Shown one piece after another: positions 61,445 through 64,000 of a stretch of 64,000 nucleotides of DNA (positions are counted from its first letter, which is position 1; every line of letters begins with the position of its first letter). Both the position numbers and the translations under genes were made by a program. Below the pieces are notes generated by a model that saw nothing but the letters and a program-made list of their open reading frames with translations, had not been told where the DNA came from and ran no database searches. Source of the DNA: Solitalea agri (GTDB lineage Bacteria > Bacteroidota > Bacteroidia > Sphingobacteriales > Sphingobacteriaceae); assembly GCF_023914155.1 (NCBI RefSeq), contig NZ_JAMWYS010000053.1:53339-117338 (forward strand), read 5' to 3'.

Positions 61445-62641
61445 TTATAACACTCCTTTTGTACTTGGCAACGAAAGATTATTTGCATCTCTTTTAACTG
61501 CCATTTTTATTGCTTTTGCAAAGGCTTTAAAAATAGCTTCAATTTTATGATGCTCGTTCTGGCCCTCGGCTTTAATATTTAAGTTACTTCGGGATGCATC
61601 AGAAAATGATTTGAAGAAATGGAAAAACATTTCCGTTGGCATTTCACCCACTTTTTCACGCTTAAAATCGGCATCCCAAACAATCCAGTTTCTGCCTCCA
61701 AAGTCAATTGCTGCTTGAGCCAGGCAATCATCCATGGGTAAGCAAAAGCCGTAACGTTCCATACCTCGTTTATCGGTTAACACCTTTGCAAAGGCTTCGC
61801 CAAGTGCAATTCCGGTATCTTCGATGGTATGGTGTTCATCGATGTGCAAATCACCGATGGTTTTAATTTTTAAATCGATAGAGCCATGGCGGGCAATTTG
61901 TTCTAGCATATGATCGAAAAAATGGATGCCTGTAGAAATATCAGCTTTGCCGGTTCCATCTAAATTTAATTCTATAGTGATATCGGTTTCTTTGGTTTTA
62001 CGCTCATGGTTTACTGTGCGCTCACCCAATTTAAGGAATTCATAAATTTTAGCCCAGTCGGTTGATTCTAAGGCTATGAACTCTTTAAGTGCTTCGGCTT
62101 TTTCATTGATCTCACCATTTCCTAAACCACGGTTTTCATTTAGCCAGATAGCTTTTGCTCCCAAGTTTTTGGCAAGTAATACATCTGTGATTCGGTCGCC
62201 TAAAACAAATGAATTGGCTAGATCATATTTTTCAGCATCGAAAAACTCGGTTAATAAACCAGTATTGGGTTTGCGAGTAGGGGCGTTGTCTCGGGCAAAG
62301 GTTTTATCAATGTAAACTCCATTGAACTTTACACCTTCATTTTCAAATGCTTTTATTATGAAATTTTGAATCGGCCAGAATATTTCTTCGGGTAAGGAAG
62401 TAGTACCCAAACCATCCTGATTAGTTACAATTACTAACTCGAAATCGAGTTCACGGGCAATTTTACCCATGTATTCAAATACTTTTGGATAAAACTCGAG
62501 TTTCTCAAAACTATCAACCTGTTCATCGGCTGGCTCAGTAACTAAAGTTCCGTCTCTGTCAATAAATAATACTTTTACCCCCCTGCCCCCTGAAGGGGGA
62601 GCAGGAATTGCATTGTCTTTTATTTTGTTTTCAGAAGTCAT
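61445..62641 (-). CDS. hisB: bifunctional histidinol-phosphatase / imidazoleglycerol-phosphate dehydratase
   Basis: A 398-residue fusion. The HAD-type histidinol-phosphatase covers about 22-185 ([16 protein letters not shown] with the DxD nucleophile; [25 protein letters not shown]). The dehydratase covers about 210-398, with the metal-binding histidines in [33 protein letters not shown] and [16 protein letters not shown]. The first 21 residues ([20 protein letters not shown]...) are not family sequence but come from the palindromic element, which again replaces the normal start. Catalytic domains are intact. Confidence 0.95.
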   Translation of the reverse strand: MTSENKIKDNAIPAPPSGGRGVKVLFIDRDGTLVTEPADEQVDSFEKLEFYPKVFEYMGKIARELDFELVIVTNQDGLGTTSLPEEIFWPIQNFIIKAFENEGVKFNGVYIDKTFARDNAPTRKPNTGLLTEFFDAEKYDLANSFVLGDRITDVLLAKNLGAKAIWLNENRGLGNGEINEKAEALKEFIALESTDWAKIYEFLKLGERTVNHERKTKETDITIELNLDGTGKADISTGIHFFDHMLEQIARHGSIDLKIKTIGDLHIDEHHTIEDTGIALGEAFAKVLTDKRGMERYGFCLPMDDCLAQAAIDFGGRNWIVWDADFKREKVGEMPTEMFFHFFKSFSDASRSNLNIKAEGQNEHHKIEAIFKAFAKAIKMAVKRDANNLSLPSTKGVL

Positions 62642-62685
62642 ATTCTAAATTTTAAAGGAAAGTCCCCTTTAGGGGATTTAGGGGA
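62579..62685 (-). mobile_element. shortest copy of the palindromic element between hisC and hisB
   Basis: About 107 bases. Left end directly after the hisC TAA: TCCCCTAAATCCCCTAAAGG then GGACTTT, nearly identical to that at hisA. Right end: CTCCCCCTTCAGGGGGCAGG then GGGG, joining hisB at codon 2. The part between holds an ATG and [14 protein letters not shown], whose link to the DUF559 domain is too weak to claim. Confidence 0.58.
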
Positions 62686-63741
62686 TTATATAACAAATTC
62701 TTTTATGGTATTAATTAGGGCCTCGTTTTCAGAAGGAGTTCCTACAGTAATACGTAAACAATCTTCACATAAAACCACTTTCGAGCGGTTACGAACAATG
62801 ATTCCACGTTCAACCAAAAAGTCGTATAAGTAATCTGCGTATTTGATTTTAGCCAGAACAAAATTGGCATCGGATGGATAAACTTTTTCAACAATTGAAA
62901 TCCCCTCTAATGCCTTCGAAAGCTTATTGCGTTCGGTCACTGTTTCTTTAATCCAGACGTTTACCTGTTCAATGTTATTTAGTGCCTCCAGTGCAAGCTC
63001 TTGTGTGGCCTGGCTCATATTGTAAGGAGGTTTCACCTTATTGTAAACATCAATGATATCCTGGCAGGCGAAAGCCATTCCAACTCTTAAAGCCGCTAAA
63101 CCCCATGCTTTTGAAAGAGTTTGCAGCACGACAAGATTAGCGTATTCGGTAAGTTCCTGAATAAAGGTTTTTTGACGAGAGAAGTTGATATACGCCTCGT
63201 CAATTACCACTATTCCTTCGAAATTGCTAAGCACTGTTTCAATATCCTGACGATCAATTGAGTTTCCTGTAGGATTATTAGGAGAACAAATGAAGATCAT
63301 CTTTGTGTTCTTGTCGATTGCTTCGGCAATTCCTTCTAAATCCAATTGAAAGTTCTCCAGCAATTTAACTTTTCGAAGCTCGATGTCGTTTATGTTTGCC
63401 GATACTTCATACATGCCGTAGGTTGGAGGAACGATGATCACATTGTCAACTCCAGGGTTACAAAATGCCCGGAACAGCAAATCAATAGCTTCGTCAGAAC
63501 CGTTTCCGACAAAGATGTTTTGAGGAGGAACACCTTTAATCGTGCTAATTTTCTCTTTCAACTTCCACTGAAGCGGATCTGGGTAACGGTTGTAGGCTGT
63601 GGGTAATGGAGAGCCAAAACTGTTTTCGTTGGCATCCAGGTAAACACTTGCCTCGCCGCTAAACTCATCACGAGCCGAAGAATAAGGAACCAGTTTTTTT
63701 ATGTTTTCTCGCAATAACGAGTTGATGTCTATTGTTGTCAT
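62686..63741 (-). CDS. hisC: histidinol-phosphate aminotransferase
   Basis: A 351-residue fold-type I PLP enzyme that makes histidinol phosphate. Features: VYLDANENSFGSPLPTAYNR near the start, FVGNGSDEAIDLLFRAF, ICSPNNPTGNSIDR, the VIDEAYINFS aspartate that binds the cofactor, the PLP lysine in LQTLSKAWGLAALRVG and the phosphate-binding arginine in GIIVRNRSKV. Normal length. It follows hisD and precedes hisB in the operon, separated from each by repeat DNA. Confidence 0.96.
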   Translation of the reverse strand: MTTIDINSLLRENIKKLVPYSSARDEFSGEASVYLDANENSFGSPLPTAYNRYPDPLQWKLKEKISTIKGVPPQNIFVGNGSDEAIDLLFRAFCNPGVDNVIIVPPTYGMYEVSANINDIELRKVKLLENFQLDLEGIAEAIDKNTKMIFICSPNNPTGNSIDRQDIETVLSNFEGIVVIDEAYINFSRQKTFIQELTEYANLVVLQTLSKAWGLAALRVGMAFACQDIIDVYNKVKPPYNMSQATQELALEALNNIEQVNVWIKETVTERNKLSKALEGISIVEKVYPSDANFVLAKIKYADYLYDFLVERGIIVRNRSKVVLCEDCLRITVGTPSENEALINTIKEFVI

Positions 63742-63754
63742 GCTATTTTTTTAT

Positions 63755-63834
63755 GTCCATGGTCCATAGTCGATAGTCCATGGAAACTATGTTTGTTGTA
63801 CATCACCATGGTCTATTGACCATAGACCATGGTC
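63755..63834. repeat. GTCCATGG word repeat, long hairpin between hisD and hisC
   Basis: Arm 1 (63755-63783: GTCCATGGTCCATAGTCGAT then AGTCCATGG) and arm 2 (63806-63834: CCATGGTCTATTGACCATAG then ACCATGGTC) match as inverted complements at 24 of 29 positions, with a 22-base loop. It begins 3 bases after the hisD TAA. Within each arm the words GTCCATGG and GTCCATAG repeat. Confidence 0.78.
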
Positions 63835-63837
63835 TTT

Positions 63838-64000
63838 TTATAATTCTTTCATTCTTACTGTTACAGCGTTCGCATGTGCCTTCAAACCTTCCAGTTCTGC
63901 CAATATTTCAACAGTTGGGCCGAGGTTTTTAATGCCAGCTTTGGAAATATGTTGAAAAGTGATCTTCTTTACAAAGCTATCAACAGATACTCCTGAGTAA
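63838..64000 (-). CDS. hisD: histidinol dehydrogenase, C-terminal part (partial)
   Basis: The last 54 residues before the TAA at 63840-63838; the gene continues beyond the window. The reading YSGVSVDSFVKKITFQHISK, then KNLGPTVEILAELEGLKAHA and NAVTVRMKEL, is the typical HisD C-terminus (SGVSxxxFxK; AxAExLxAHxxAVxxR). HisD oxidises histidinol to histidine in the last two steps. First visible gene of the his operon. Confidence 0.93.
   Translation of the reverse strand, partial: YSGVSVDSFVKKITFQHISKAGIKNLGPTVEILAELEGLKAHANAVTVRMKEL

Overview
The window looks like a chromosomal segment from an AT-rich member of the Bacteroidota, most likely Sphingobacteriales (Pedobacter/Solitalea-like). This is inferred from family content (DUF4468, DUF4230, DUF3822, DUF2520, bifunctional HisB and HisIE, CcmB-to-CcmF with a small CcmD) and from several TAnnTTTG -7 boxes of the Bacteroidota type upstream of genes. 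No ribosomal RNA, prophage, transposase or CRISPR array is visible.

Layout. 1-3450: the tail of an unknown gene, a PhnP/RNase Z-type metallo-hydrolase, three small envelope or cupin proteins, and a Xre-RES toxin-antitoxin pair. 3551-12140 (minus): an RND tripartite efflux operon (permease, adaptor, TolC) with two adjacent TetR regulators, then a field of word-like repeats, an orphan gene and a third TetR. 12232-16301 (minus): threonine synthase-like enzyme, hydrolase, RidA, CoaD, RsmD and DUF3822. 16503-25292: RecD-like helicase, cyanophycinase-like peptidase, a GH20 hexosaminidase, small envelope proteins, two tRNA-Leu genes and CsbD. 25490-31191: NUDIX and pyrE (divergent, with overlapping start codons), a subtilase lipoprotein and ClpB. 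32522-39141: a System I cytochrome c maturation cluster (ccmB, ccmC, ccmD, then gdh, then ccmE, ccmF) whose CcmE carries CxxxY instead of the usual HxxxY. 39249-46899: ferredoxin, IscX, KdsC, Maf, Ppx/GppA and a NatA/NatB-type ABC exporter. 47074-57923: acyltransferase, grpE-dnaJ, FtsE, LuxC-type reductase, ferredoxin, NlpC/P60 hydrolase, class II amidotransferase, a second GH20 enzyme and a WD40 protein. 57930-64000 (minus): the histidine operon hisD-C-B-H-A-F-IE.

The most unusual signal is in the his operon. Three of its gene junctions (hisC/hisB, hisB/hisH, hisA/hisF) carry the same kind of insertion. Each begins directly after the upstream TAA stop with a CCCC-TAAA-GGGG hairpin. Each ends with a second C/G hairpin that fuses in frame to about codon 2 of the downstream gene and replaces its start codon. 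The hisA/hisF copy encodes a complete DUF559 (Vsr-like) endonuclease domain, so HisF is made as a DUF559-HisF fusion. The hisB/hisH copy retains only what looks like the last dozen codons of the same endonuclease, and the hisC/hisB copy is shorter still. I read this as an endonuclease-encoding palindromic element with internally deleted derivatives, targeted to stop/start junctions.

At least five other families of short-word repeats (words such as GTACAAA, TAGCTAAT, GTCCATGG, GAAATTTG, GATATGAG) lie only between genes. Several abut or supply a stop codon and fold into long imperfect hairpins.
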